NCBI GenBank assembly: GCA_047620505.1
Contig: JBLHKS010000168.1
Location: 1-15,343 of the forward strand
Direction of reading: 5' to 3'
From: JBLHKS01 sp047620505
GTDB lineage: Bacteria > Verrucomicrobiota > Verrucomicrobiia > Verrucomicrobiales > DEV007
DNA: 15,343 nucleotides
Part shown: positions 1 through 7,668 of the stretch, piece after piece
How the letters are laid out: each line of letters opens with the position of its first letter
Position numbering within the stretch: the stretch's first letter is position 1
Translations under genes and position numbers: made by a program
Notes under the pieces: model-generated
Databases searched by the model: none
What the model saw: only the letters and a program-made list of their open reading frames with translations
What the model was told of the DNA's origin: nothing

Positions 1-119
1 ATGCCGTCGACTTCGAGGTGGCCCTGGTAGTTGACGACGTTGGGAACGGCGTGGGCTGTGGCACCGAAAAAGGCTGCGATGGAAACAAGGGCAAGCGCCC
101 GCGAGAAAGCGGTAATCAT
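1..119 (-). CDS. Secreted protein with NYQG-type N-terminus (partial, 5' end only)
   Basis: Reading the minus strand from the ATG at 119-117 gives an open frame to the window edge. It begins MITAFSRALALVSIAAFF, a clear Sec signal peptide (n-region with Arg, hydrophobic core), with a probable cleavage site after ATAHA at about residue 24. The mature start VPNVVNYQGHLEVDG resembles the 'P-x-x-NYQG-x-L' opening of many large exported proteins in Verrucomicrobiota and related bacteria; this similarity is from memory. Only about 39 residues are visible, so the function of the rest is unknown. No strong Shine-Dalgarno precedes the ATG. It diverges from the DUF1501 fragment at 427. Confidence 0.6.
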   Translation of the reverse strand, partial: MITAFSRALALVSIAAFFGATAHAVPNVVNYQGHLEVDG

Positions 120-426
120 GGTGGTTCTTTTTGGACTGAGGTTGTAGGCGAACGGCCTTCCCTTCAGCGCGGCAGAAGCACCATTGCGGTAACGCGCGGA
201 ACGGAAAACACATCGGGATTCACCCGACGCAGGCTGAAAATGAGGCCGACAACAGGGAAGTCTAGGCAAAACCCCCAGTTAGTTTCCCGATGTCCCGGAG
301 AGCCCGCCAGCAGCTGAATTGCGCCCGGGGAGACCATTTTCCCTGGCCCCAACCTTCGCCGATCGTATCGTGCGGTCGCGCAGCTTCATTGGCCCTTTGA
401 AAGGAGCGATTACCCCAGGGGTGATA
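120..426. other. Intergenic region between divergent partial gene and DUF1501 fragment
   Basis: About 300 bases without a convincing gene; frames through it lack a plausible start and protein-like composition. It should hold the promoter of the leftward secreted-protein gene, but no convincing -35/-10 pair was found. A small inverted repeat TCGGG-ATTCA-CCCGA lies at 213-227. An imperfect relative of the window's iterated palindrome (CAGCAGCTGAAT) is at 308. The last twelve bases (415-426) already belong to the duplicated DUF1501 leader. Confidence 0.5.
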
Positions 427-602
427 GTGTTCAGACAATCGACAGCCATGTTGCAGGAACTCTCACGGCGATCATCGCTCAAAATCGGAGTCTTAGGGGT
501 AGGCAGCCTCGGTCTGGGCAATTTGATGCGACTTCGCGCCGCGAGTGAGCAACCCATGACTCGGCCGAAATCGGTCATCATGGTTTATCTGCCCGGCGGG
601 TC
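415..602 (+). repeat. 188-bp direct repeat, copy 1 (DUF1501 5' end)
   Basis: This stretch aligns without gaps to 6313-6500. By hand count there are 18 differences in 188 positions, about 90% identity. It covers the Shine-Dalgarno, the alternative start, the Tat signal and the first strand of the DUF1501 domain. Similarity stops abruptly at GGCGGGTC on the right and at CCAGGGG on the left. Most differences in the coding part are at third positions or are conservative replacements, so both copies were probably coding for some time after duplication. Confidence 0.9.
417..421 (+). promoter_or_regulatory. Ribosome binding site AGGGG deciding the start of the DUF1501 fragment
   Basis: AGGGG is followed by the 5-nt spacer TGATA and then GTG (427). 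The same arrangement occurs in the full-length copy (AGGGG 6315-6319, TGATA, TTG 6325). The ATG 21 nt further downstream has no Shine-Dalgarno in either copy. Confidence 0.5.
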
Positions 603-624
603 GTCGTTTCAGCTCGGAGAGTAG
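427..624 (+). pseudogene. DUF1501 family protein, 5' fragment (truncated paralogue)
   Basis: From GTG 427 (or ATG 448) the frame encodes about 58-65 residues: the twin-arginine region LSRRSSLKIG, a hydrophobic segment, and the family strand KSVIMVYLPGGSS. It then leaves the family sequence (FQLGE) and stops at 622-624. The full-length neighbour at 6325-7667 continues past the same point with HIDMYDMKP and is about 440 residues long. This copy therefore has only the export signal and first strand and cannot form the domain. It is most likely the stump of a duplicated gene whose 3' part was deleted. It is convergent with the CRTAC1-family gene. An expressed Tat-targeted micropeptide is a remote alternative. 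Confidence 0.8.
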
Positions 625-658
625 CGCTGCCGTATCTGTCAAATCGTCTGAGAAAAGG

Positions 659-676
659 ACCGTTTATGTGAACGGT
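659..676. terminator. Small hairpin between convergent genes
   Basis: ACCGTT-TATGTG-AACGGT forms a 6-bp stem with a 6-nt loop between the DUF1501 fragment (+) and the end of the CRTAC1-family gene (-). No long T-run follows on either strand (only TTAACTGTTCTT on the plus strand), so termination is possible but weakly supported. A similar stem (AACCG-ACGGAG-CGGTT, 12435-12450) precedes the related element at 12460. Confidence 0.3.
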
Positions 677-702
677 TAACTGTTCTTAAACTGAAAGATG
701 GC

Positions 703-767
703 AGGAATTCCCTCTTTGGCCCTGCGGCTCCCGAGTCGCTATCGGACCGGGGTTGGTAGGGGGTGCA
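703..767. repeat. Shared 3'-end element, copy A
   Basis: This stretch resembles 12460-12519. Both contain a GGAATTCC-like core, then T-rich TTTGGCCCT, then CGG-rich sequence ending in GTGCA. In copy A the element overlaps the end of the CRTAC1-family gene (codons for PVR then TAG). In copy B the corresponding minus-strand bases would read PIR then TAA. Similarity was judged by eye with small gaps. It may be a dispersed intergenic element or a conserved gene end. Confidence 0.4.
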
Positions 768-3021
768 GCTCGGCGGAAGTGCGGAAAGGCGCTGGGGATC
801 GCTCGACGATCTCGTATTTCGACTCGCCCTCGGTCACCAACAGCAGCTGGTCGACGGCCACGTTTTCAAAGACCTGAGTCCGGCTCGTGACGGGCCAGAA
901 GATTTCCAATCGCTTGACGATTTCTGCTGAGCCGAGACCGAGATGCTGCGTTAGCGGATTGCCGCCGAAGCTACCTCCTGAATTGACCCATGCGTAGACG
1001 GAACGCTCCCGCCCGCCAGTTTCGATCACCGCGCGGATGCGGCAACCGACACCGAATCGATTGGTTTGAATGCCGCGAAGACTGACCTCAATCCAGTGCA
1101 TCCCAGGGGACCCGGGATTCTCGAAGAGCGCGTCGTAGTAGCGGTCGCCCGGGAACGCTCCGCCCATCTGCTCGAAGATGTCGAGATCGCCGTCGCGATC
1201 GAAATCCGCGAAACAGACTGCGTGTCCCTTTTGAAGATGGCCGAGGCCGGATTCGATGGTCTTTTCTTCGAACCTCTGCCCCAAGTGATTGAGGTAAAAC
1301 TGATTCGGCACGATCGCCGAGTACTCCGGCGAACCGGTCCCGAGATAGATATCCGGAAAGCCGTCGTTGTTCGGGTCGCCAAAGTTGCTGCCCATCGGAA
1401 GCATCGGAACGTCGAGCCCCGCCGAGAGAGCAGTGTTGTAGAACCCACCGATACCGTCGCCGGTGTAGAGCGCGGCCCCGAGCCCCGCCGGCAGCTGCTG
1501 GCCCAAGAGATGCCTGACGCGAACGCTCGGACGGCCGCTGTAATCCGATACGAAAAGGTCCAGCAGGCCGTCGTTGTTCCAATCCCAGAACCAGGCTGGA
1601 AAACTGTTGCTGGGGCCCGCAACGCCCAGAGCAGGCGCGCGATCGGTGAAGGTTCCGTTCTGGTTGTTTTGATAGAGCCGATTGTCGAAACCCTGATTCG
1701 AAACGTAGAGATCGGGAAAGCGATCGCCGTCGAAATCGCCCCAGCTAACGCCCTTCGCATAACGCAAATTTTCGACTCCAGCGGCGGGTGCGACATCGAC
1801 GAACTGGACGAACTCGCCTGATCGGCCTTCGTTTCGGAACAGCTGGCAGGGAGCGCGGATGCTCTTATCGGATTCGTTGCCAATGAACAGATCGAGATCG
1901 CCGTCGAGATCGAAATCCGCCCACTCCGCGGTCTGCGACGGATAGTGAGCAACGCCCAATCCGGTCGCGAACGTCACGTCGACGAAGCGTCCGCTACCAT
2001 CATTGCGAAGCAGAGAATTCAGATGCCTGCCGTACTGGGCAAGGTAGGCGCCGCGCAACACGAGTAGATCGAGATCGCCGTCGTTGTCGTAGTCCGCCTG
2101 CCGCACGTTCAAGCCGCCGAAGAGCCCGGCGAAGTTCGCGTGCTCGGAACGATCCTCGAAACCGCCGCGACCGTCGTTTCGCCAGAACTTCAATTGTTCG
2201 GACGGATCGAAAGAGGAAACCACGATATCAAGCCAACCGTCGCCGTCAAAATCATCGGCGACCGCGCCGCCGGACAGACTGAACGTATCGATCCCCAGTT
2301 GCGGCGCGATGTTTTTGAAACGCGGAAACGAGCCAGGCGAGCCCTGTGTATCGATCGGAAGTCGCGCGTTTGGCGGAACGGCGTCTGGAAATCTACCCAG
2401 AGTCATCGCCGCAATGTTCAGGAGCCAGGACGTTTCCGCGCGGCGGCGATCGTCCAATCCGGGAATCGCCAACGTCTCTAACAAAACCTCCATCGCTCGC
2501 TCCGAGCCTTCCGATCGCGCGTGAATTCCGGTGCCTTTCAGCGGGAAGATGCAGGATTCCTCCGAAGGCGAGCGGCAGCAGTTTTCGGTTTCGCCCAGCC
2601 GGATGTTGGTCAGCGCAAGATAGTGGAGGGCTTCGTAGCGCTCAGAGATCTGAATGGCAGCTGCGTCACCGAACTTGAGCGCGGCCTCGAACGCCGCGAT
2701 CGCCTCGCGCTCGTTGCCGAGGTTCAGTTCCGCGATCCCGAGATGCATGTGCGCGTCGAAACGCGTGTCAGCCGACACTTCGGGTCCGAAAGCGGCCACT
2801 TCCGCTCGAAGCTTCCGAGCAGTCGCATCGCCCAGAAACTGGTTTTCATCGGGCGTACGCAGTCGAATCGCTTCGAGTTCCGCCAGCAGCTGCTGGTGCG
2901 ATGCGAGAGCTGCTTCGGACAGCGGCGGCGGGGCAGAAGCCGGCGTCTGCGGGTCGTCGCCACAACTGGCCATTGCGGCGACGCAGATCGCAAAAACCCC
3001 ATCTCGAATTCGACGTCCCAT
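739..3021 (-). CDS. CRTAC1 family FG-GAP/VCBS repeat lipoprotein with ASPIC/UnbV domain
   Basis: A 760-residue exported protein. The N-terminus (GRRIRDGVFAICVAAMASC) has a signal peptide ending in a plausible lipobox Cys (MASC), followed by a Pro/Ala linker. Residues about 40-190 are helical and TPR-like (AHMHLGIAELNLGNEREAIAAF). Residues about 230-640 carry repeated calcium-binding FG-GAP/VCBS motifs such as DFDGDGWLD, DYDNDGDLD, DFDLDGDLD, DWNNDGLLD, DPNNDGFPD and DFDRDGDLD, suggesting a beta-propeller. The C-terminus (about 650-745) matches ASPIC/UnbV: NRFGVGCRIRAVI, NSGGSFGGNP, HLGLGSAE, LEIFWP. These domains are seen in secreted proteins of planctomycetes and verrucomicrobia, often of unknown role in adhesion or polymer binding. 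ATG at 3021 is chosen; an in-frame TTG lies one codon upstream. One QQLL segment is encoded by the iterated palindrome. Confidence 0.88.
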   Translation of the reverse strand: MGRRIRDGVFAICVAAMASCGDDPQTPASAPPPLSEAALASHQQLLAELEAIRLRTPDENQFLGDATARKLRAEVAAFGPEVSADTRFDAHMHLGIAELNLGNEREAIAAFEAALKFGDAAAIQISERYEALHYLALTNIRLGETENCCRSPSEESCIFPLKGTGIHARSEGSERAMEVLLETLAIPGLDDRRRAETSWLLNIAAMTLGRFPDAVPPNARLPIDTQGSPGSFPRFKNIAPQLGIDTFSLSGGAVADDFDGDGWLDIVVSSFDPSEQLKFWRNDGRGGFEDRSEHANFAGLFGGLNVRQADYDNDGDLDLLVLRGAYLAQYGRHLNSLLRNDGSGRFVDVTFATGLGVAHYPSQTAEWADFDLDGDLDLFIGNESDKSIRAPCQLFRNEGRSGEFVQFVDVAPAAGVENLRYAKGVSWGDFDGDRFPDLYVSNQGFDNRLYQNNQNGTFTDRAPALGVAGPSNSFPAWFWDWNNDGLLDLFVSDYSGRPSVRVRHLLGQQLPAGLGAALYTGDGIGGFYNTALSAGLDVPMLPMGSNFGDPNNDGFPDIYLGTGSPEYSAIVPNQFYLNHLGQRFEEKTIESGLGHLQKGHAVCFADFDRDGDLDIFEQMGGAFPGDRYYDALFENPGSPGMHWIEVSLRGIQTNRFGVGCRIRAVIETGGRERSVYAWVNSGGSFGGNPLTQHLGLGSAEIVKRLEIFWPVTSRTQVFENVAVDQLLLVTEGESKYEIVERSPAPFRTSAELHPLPTPVR
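2884..2895. repeat. Iterated palindrome CAGCAGCTGCTG, copy 1
   Basis: Perfect 12-mer, extended to a 14-bp palindrome by flanking C and G. In the CRTAC1-family gene (minus strand) it is read as Gln-Gln-Leu-Leu. Confidence 0.9.
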
Positions 3022-3089
3022 CAACCTACCGAAAGCCCGAACTTCGCGATTGTCGAGGAAGGCTGAGCCAGCCGTCGAAGTGGTAGGCT

Positions 3090-4217
3090 TCAGTCGAGCT
3101 TCCGAATGTCGATCCGTTCGAAAATATAAGCGCCGGGCATCGAGTTCGCCTGGAGAGCGATTGCTCCACCACTGGGCCTGAACGTTCTCTCCCCTGCCGA
3201 CTCTGGAACGTGATTCAGAACCTCGCGGCCATCAATGGAAACGGTGAGCGCTTCTTCGGTCACGCGAATCAACATCTCGAAGGTTTTGTCCTGGCCGCGA
3301 ATTGGCCGCTTGACGTCCTTGATTCCCCAAATCGAGCCCGTCTGGTTTCGCAAGTCATCCCCGTTGGCGATGTTCACTTCGAAGCCAGCCGTCGGTTTGC
3401 CCACCACGTTTGGCGGCGCGTGGAAGAAAAACCCTGAGTTGCCTATGTCGCCATCGAGACGCACCCGAATTCGCACCTCGAAGCTGCGAAACACATCGGG
3501 CTCCGAATCGGCTCCAGTATAGAATAAATGACCGACTCCTTTCGGTCCCGGTTTTCTGGCGATAACCCCGCCCTCCACCAGTTGAAACGCCGCCGGAAAA
3601 TCGGCCGTCCAACCGTCAAGGCTCTTGCCATCTAAAATGGTTATCCACCCTGCGGCTATCGCCGTAGGGTCAGGTGCGGGCTCAGATGCGGGCGGGCGGG
3701 CCGCGGCCAACCCTTCGCGGAACTTGCGGACAGCGAGCGCGTCTTGAATCTTGGTTTCCTTCGTCAGGGTTCTCTCCAACGCTTCCAGCTTCACCCCAAA
3801 GGCTAGCGCTAAAGCCGCCGCATTCGTCGCGCGCTCGGCATCGAGGCCCGCCTTTTGCGTTCCCCAAGCCGCGCGGAACTGTTTGAGCTTCGCAGGGACG
3901 CCCACATCGCCATTGAGAACGGCGAGCGTTTCTGTCAACGCCTTACGCTCGGATCGGATGGCCGTGACCAAATCCAAGCTCCCGTCCTTGATCGCCTTGG
4001 CTTCTTCGCGCTCCAGCGCCAGATCCAGCTGACCATTGAGTTGACCGAGTTTGATATCGAAGGGCACGTCCACCTTTTCCTTTTTCTCGGCTTCATAAAG
4101 CTCTCGGATTGTTGCCAAACGACGATCGCCAGTTGCCGTGTCTTGTGCGCCGGATAGAACTGGAAACAAAAACGTCGTCGCGACGCAAAGCTTAACTATA
4201 TGGAAGAAGGGTTTCAT
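3090..4217 (-). CDS. DUF1080 (3-keto-disaccharide hydrolase-like) exported protein with coiled-coil N-terminus
   Basis: A 375-residue protein starting MKPFFHIVKLCVATTFLF, a Sec signal peptide with cleavage near LSGAQ/D. The frame stays open upstream to 4316, but those residues lack signal-peptide character, so the ATG at 4217 is preferred. Residues about 28-170 are charged and helical (KEKVDVPFDIKLGQLNGQL, TLTKETKIQDALAVRKFREG), then a Pro/Ala linker. From about 190 to the end lies the DUF1080 beta-sandwich (PF06439): WITILDGKSLDGWTADF, SFEVRIRVRLDG, GNSGFFFHAP, GFEVNIANGD, AIALQANSMPGAYIFERIDI. The family includes 3-keto-glycoside hydrolases and lectin-like glycan binders, so the substrate is probably an extracellular glycan (inference). 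It lies 68 nt upstream of the CRTAC1-family gene on the same strand and is a probable operon partner. Confidence 0.87.
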   Translation of the reverse strand: MKPFFHIVKLCVATTFLFPVLSGAQDTATGDRRLATIRELYEAEKKEKVDVPFDIKLGQLNGQLDLALEREEAKAIKDGSLDLVTAIRSERKALTETLAVLNGDVGVPAKLKQFRAAWGTQKAGLDAERATNAAALALAFGVKLEALERTLTKETKIQDALAVRKFREGLAAARPPASEPAPDPTAIAAGWITILDGKSLDGWTADFPAAFQLVEGGVIARKPGPKGVGHLFYTGADSEPDVFRSFEVRIRVRLDGDIGNSGFFFHAPPNVVGKPTAGFEVNIANGDDLRNQTGSIWGIKDVKRPIRGQDKTFEMLIRVTEEALTVSIDGREVLNHVPESAGERTFRPSGGAIALQANSMPGAYIFERIDIRKLD

Positions 4218-4437
4218 CGGAGTTCGAATGTTGCATCCGTTGGTTATTCGGCTAGCAATTTTTTTTCTGAGAGCATTCGAAGCGCTCGAAGAACTCGGAA
4301 GTTGAACCCTTGCCACCTCAGCAGCTGCTGACCCGGGATGATGGGGGGGCTAGCCCGCCGAGGTCGGCATCTCGACCCCGACCAAGAGCAACTCGTTGTC
4401 GGTCAAGGCCTGTGCCTCGCGGGCAAAGCCGCGCCAA
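4218..4437. other. Intergenic region with palindromes between the two DUF1080 genes
   Basis: A 220-nt GC-rich gap. It contains the iterated palindrome at 4319, the palindrome GGGCTAGCCC at 4347-4356 inside a G-run, and a hairpin GGTCGG (4362-4367) with CCGACC (4378-4383). On the minus strand the hairpins lie 55-90 nt downstream of the DUF1080-helical gene and could act as a terminator or RNA-stability element, but there is no U-run. No promoter for the 4217 gene was convincing. A short minus-strand frame reads through part of the gap but has no start and looks spurious. Confidence 0.45.
4319..4330. repeat. Iterated palindrome CAGCAGCTGCTG, copy 2 (intergenic)
   Basis: Perfect 12-mer extended by T and A to a 14-bp palindrome. 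It is the only perfect copy outside any supported coding region, so codon or protein constraint cannot explain it. Confidence 0.9.
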
Positions 4438-6252
4438 CTACTTGATCAGTTCTTTTGCTTCTTTGATTGCGACGCGCGCGTTGACGATTTGGCTCCAGTC
4501 ACTATTGGGCTGATCGATTTGGCCGAAGGCTGCCTCCGCCTGAGACAGCAATTGACGAGCGAGCTCCTCATTTCCCTTCGCGTGGTTGGCCATTGCCGCA
4601 AACGCGAGAGACGGAGCGCTCTGGACCAAGGTCTTGTTTTTCATTGGCTTCTCGAGCCAGCGAAGAGCTTCAGCGTGATTTTTGGCGCGGAATTCCACCA
4701 TTCCCATGGTCAATGAGTACCAAATGAACATTCCGCCGCTCTTGGGGACCGCCGTTTCGACCCCATACCGGGCAGCGGACATAGCTTCTCGCAGCAACTT
4801 CTGATCCGACGCACCCGGCATAACGACATAGGCTTTAGCTGAGCGCGAACCGTCGCTGGACCATCTCCGCTCTGGGAGTTCTGTAAAAATACGCTGGCAA
4901 AGACTCTCGTGCGCTCCACCATTTTCGTCAGCTGCATAGAGGTTCGCCAGCCAGAGCCCGCGCAACGGCTCAAACGAATTCGAATCCGCTTCGAACAATG
5001 ACTCCATGACCTGAATCGCGTTCTTATATTTGCCCGCCTTTGCCAGGGGGCCGACGTCCGCAATCCACGCATCGTAGTCGATTACATTCATGTTCCGGAA
5101 CTTGATCTCACCCCTGCCCGACTGGAGCAGAATGGTGCCCAGCCGAGGCTTCGGGAAATTGCCAGAAACTGTGGCTTGACCGTTGATCCGCACCAGGAAT
5201 CGCCCTTGATCGCAGATCACCTCCATCTTGTTCCATTCTCCGACCGCCTTTTCAGCAGACTTGCTCAGCTCAGTTGCGATTGGGCCGCTCTTAATGTCCG
5301 TCCCATCAACTCTCAGCTGCTTGGGGCCTTTTCCAAACAAGTAGACCTGCCCGCTGAAAAACTTGGAGTCGGGACCAAGCAGATTGCACTCCAGCGAAGT
5401 GAACTCCCCGTCGTTTTTCTCCACCGAATTGACAAAAACTCCGCTGTCCCGGTTTCCGGCGTCGGTTCCCCACTGATATTCCAGTTCGAGGTGGTAGTTG
5501 GTGAAAGACTGCTTCGTGATCAAGAACCCGGGTTCGGTCCCGGAAGCCCGCAACACGCCGTCTTCCAGAGTAAACACTTTGTTAGGGTCATTCCCCATCC
5601 CATGTTCCCGCGTGTAGATTGTAAAATCGTCCAAATCGTCCGCTGGCAGAAGAGTGACAACGGCTCCGGATGGGGCTGCCGACGTGGGGTTGGGCTGAGC
5701 CACGGGAGTGGGCTTAGTCGGGACTGAAACAAGCGTGTCTAGATTCTTCCGCGCATTCCTGACCGCCAAGGCGGACTCGATCTTGGCCTCCTTAGTCAAG
5801 CTCGCCTCCATTTCTTTAAGCCGGGCGTCAACCGCGGCGCGCTGAGCGGCCATTTTCTTGGCGATGTTGGCAGCGAGCTTCTTTTGATCCTCATCGAAAT
5901 AGTAGCGCAGCTTCCGCAGGTCGAGTGGGACGGCTTCATCCTTCGGATCGATAGAGGGAGTTGCCTCGCCCTTTTCCCACGCCTCACGTTCGTTGCGCAC
6001 CGGTATGACCTGTTCGAGATCGCCAGTCTTTGCCGCGATGCTTTTTTCCAACTCTTTGAGGTCGGCGATGTATTTACTTCGGCGAACATCGACGGCAGCC
6101 TCGGACTGTTTGTCGAATTCACGAAGCGGAGCGATCAGCTTTTCAATTTCCGCCTGCAGGGGAGCATCTTGCGCCACGGAGGGTAAAGCAAAAGCCACCA
6201 ACCCGATGACGCCTAACCAATTTAGGAAATTCCGATGCATGGAGTTGAGCAT
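4438..6252 (-). CDS. DUF1080 domain protein with C-terminal helical/TPR-like extension, exported
   Basis: A 604-residue protein with the order: signal peptide; coiled-coil stalk (about 27-185, including SLTKEAKIESALAVRNARKN); Pro/Ala/Thr linker; DUF1080 beta-sandwich (about 205-395: DLDDFTIYTREHGMG, YHLELEYQWGTDAGNRDSG, GEWNKMEVICDQGRFLVRIN, ILLQSGRGEIKFRNMNV); and a 200-residue alpha-helical tail (AGKYKNAIQVMESLFEAD, WYSLTMGMVEFRAKNHAEAL, LAFAAMANHAKGNEELARQL). The tail resembles the C-terminal helical region of many planctomycete/verrucomicrobial Ser/Thr kinases (from memory). Two starts are possible: ATG 6252 and ATG 6240, the latter giving the cleaner signal peptide MHRNFLNWLGVIGLVAF. Neither has a Shine-Dalgarno. 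It is divergent from the DUF1501 gene, with under 100 nt shared as upstream region. Confidence 0.85.
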   Translation of the reverse strand: MLNSMHRNFLNWLGVIGLVAFALPSVAQDAPLQAEIEKLIAPLREFDKQSEAAVDVRRSKYIADLKELEKSIAAKTGDLEQVIPVRNEREAWEKGEATPSIDPKDEAVPLDLRKLRYYFDEDQKKLAANIAKKMAAQRAAVDARLKEMEASLTKEAKIESALAVRNARKNLDTLVSVPTKPTPVAQPNPTSAAPSGAVVTLLPADDLDDFTIYTREHGMGNDPNKVFTLEDGVLRASGTEPGFLITKQSFTNYHLELEYQWGTDAGNRDSGVFVNSVEKNDGEFTSLECNLLGPDSKFFSGQVYLFGKGPKQLRVDGTDIKSGPIATELSKSAEKAVGEWNKMEVICDQGRFLVRINGQATVSGNFPKPRLGTILLQSGRGEIKFRNMNVIDYDAWIADVGPLAKAGKYKNAIQVMESLFEADSNSFEPLRGLWLANLYAADENGGAHESLCQRIFTELPERRWSSDGSRSAKAYVVMPGASDQKLLREAMSAARYGVETAVPKSGGMFIWYSLTMGMVEFRAKNHAEALRWLEKPMKNKTLVQSAPSLAFAAMANHAKGNEELARQLLSQAEAAFGQIDQPNSDWSQIVNARVAIKEAKELIK

Positions 6253-6312
6253 GCGCAGGCATTAAAGGCCATGCAACCTTCCGCATCCGAAAATCGAACC
6301 GGCCAGCAAGAA

Positions 6313-6500
6313 CCAGGGGTGATATTGTTCAGACAATCGACAATCATGTTGCAGGAACTCTCACGGCGGTCATCGCTCAAAATCGGAGCCCTCGGGGTAG
6401 GCACCCTCGGTTTGGGCAGTCTGATGCGACTTCGCGCCGCGAGTGAACAACCCAAAACGCGACCAAAATCGGTCATCATGGTTTATCTGCCTGGCGGGTC
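6313..6500 (+). repeat. 188-bp direct repeat, copy 2 (DUF1501 5' end)
   Basis: Partner of 415-602, gapless with 18 hand-counted differences. It spans the translation start region and the first roughly 58 codons of the full-length DUF1501 gene. The two copies lie about 5.9 kb apart in direct orientation and flank the whole leftward CRTAC1/DUF1080 gene block. Recombination between them could delete or duplicate that block. Confidence 0.9.
6315..6319 (+). promoter_or_regulatory. Ribosome binding site AGGGG supporting a TTG start at 6325
   Basis: AGGGG, 5-nt spacer TGATA, then TTG. In the duplicate the start triplet is GTG with the same spacing. The only change in this leader thus preserves a valid start codon, which favours 6325 over ATG 6346. 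Confidence 0.5.
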
Positions 6501-7667
6501 CAGTCACATCGACATGTATGATATGAAGCCGGATGCGCCGACTGAGTACCGCGGTGAATTCCGGCCGATCAGCACGAATGTGCCCGGAATGCAGATTTGC
6601 GAGCTGATGCCGGAGCAGGCGCGGATTGCCGACAAGTTTTCGATCCTTCGCGGGCTGCGGACTCGCGGAAATCACGATCCAACCGAGCTGCTAACCGGAA
6701 TTCATGCCGCGGCATCCGGGAGAATTGGTCCACGCCGGCGATCGGCTGCGTCGTCAGCAAGTTGCGAGGGACTGAAGGCCCGGTACCTCCTTACGTAAGT
6801 CTGTCGAGCCACAAGCGTTTGGCGTCCTATGACGATCCAGAAGAGCCGGCTTACCTTGGCGCGAAACATCGTCCGATCAGCTTGAGCGGTCAGATGATGA
6901 AGGACCTCGATCTTCTTCCAGAGATCGACCAGCTGCGCCTGAGCGGACGGAAGGATTTGCTCTCGGCTTTGCAACGTGAAGGCTCGGCGGCGGCAGCGCT
7001 CGGCGGGGTCGACACCTACACAGAACGCGCGCTGGAGATGCTCGTCTCCAGTCGGGTTCGCGACGCGCTCGACCTGAGCGCAGAGCCGGAGTCGATGCGC
7101 CAGAAATACGGGGAGGGAACCGATCCGCAAGCGCAGGGGCTCGACTTTCTCCGCGCGCGTCGATTGGTCGAAGCTGGCGTGCCCGTTGTGTCGGTGGCCG
7201 CGCGTTTCCCGGTTAAAATCGGCGGTGGAGTCAACGATCCCGGCGGTTGGGACACGCACGCGCACAACTTCAAAATCCTCCGCGCCAAACTACCGATTTA
7301 CGATCAAGCGGTTGCGGCGCTGATCACCGATCTCCATGATCGCGGTTTGTCTGACGACGTCGCCGTGGTGGTCTGGAGCGAATTCGGCAGGCGGCCCAAA
7401 ATTGGCAACGTGACACCGGACGGACGATCGCATTGGCCGGCGGCTTCGTGCGTTTTGTTTGCCGGAGGCGGCTTGCGAATGGGTCGAGTGGTTGGTGAAA
7501 CCGATCGCCTCGCCGAACGTGCAAACTCCCGTGAGTACCACACGCAGGATGTGCTCGCGACGCTCTATCATGTTCTCGGCATCGATTTGAGGACGACTCT
7601 GATGGATCACGGCGGTCGGCCGCAATACTTGCTCGACCAGGGCGGGAAGATCGCCGATCTCGTATAA
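6325..7667 (+). CDS. DUF1501 domain protein, Tat-exported, interrupted by one frameshift
   Basis: About 447 residues from TTG 6325 (440 from ATG 6346) once one frameshift near 6717 is repaired. The N-terminus has the twin-arginine motif LSRRSSLKIGALGVGTLG, then SVIMVYLPGGSSHIDMYDMK, typical of DUF1501 (PF07394, alkaline-phosphatase-like fold). After HDPTELLTGIHAAASG the frame changes, and the product continues ENWSTPAIGCVVSKLRG with family motifs GGWDTHAHNF, VVVWSEFGRRPKIG, GRSHWPAASCVLFAGGG and LYHVLGIDLRT, ending at TAA 7667. Adding one G to the GGG run restores a single frame. DUF1501 proteins are abundant exported proteins of unsettled function in planctomycetes and verrucomicrobia. The downstream hydrolase starts 1 nt after the stop, indicating translational coupling. 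Whether the shift is real or a sequencing error cannot be decided here. Confidence 0.85.
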
Positions 7668-7668
7668 G

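Noticed and set aside
1066..1821. Long plus-strand frame (251 codons) opposite the CRTAC1-family gene
   Set aside because: It mirrors the strongly motif-bearing minus-strand gene, and its product has no family features or plausible start signal.
1026..1952. Minus-strand frame of 308 codons, Arg/Ser rich
   Set aside because: Out-of-frame shadow of the VCBS repeats; low-complexity composition.
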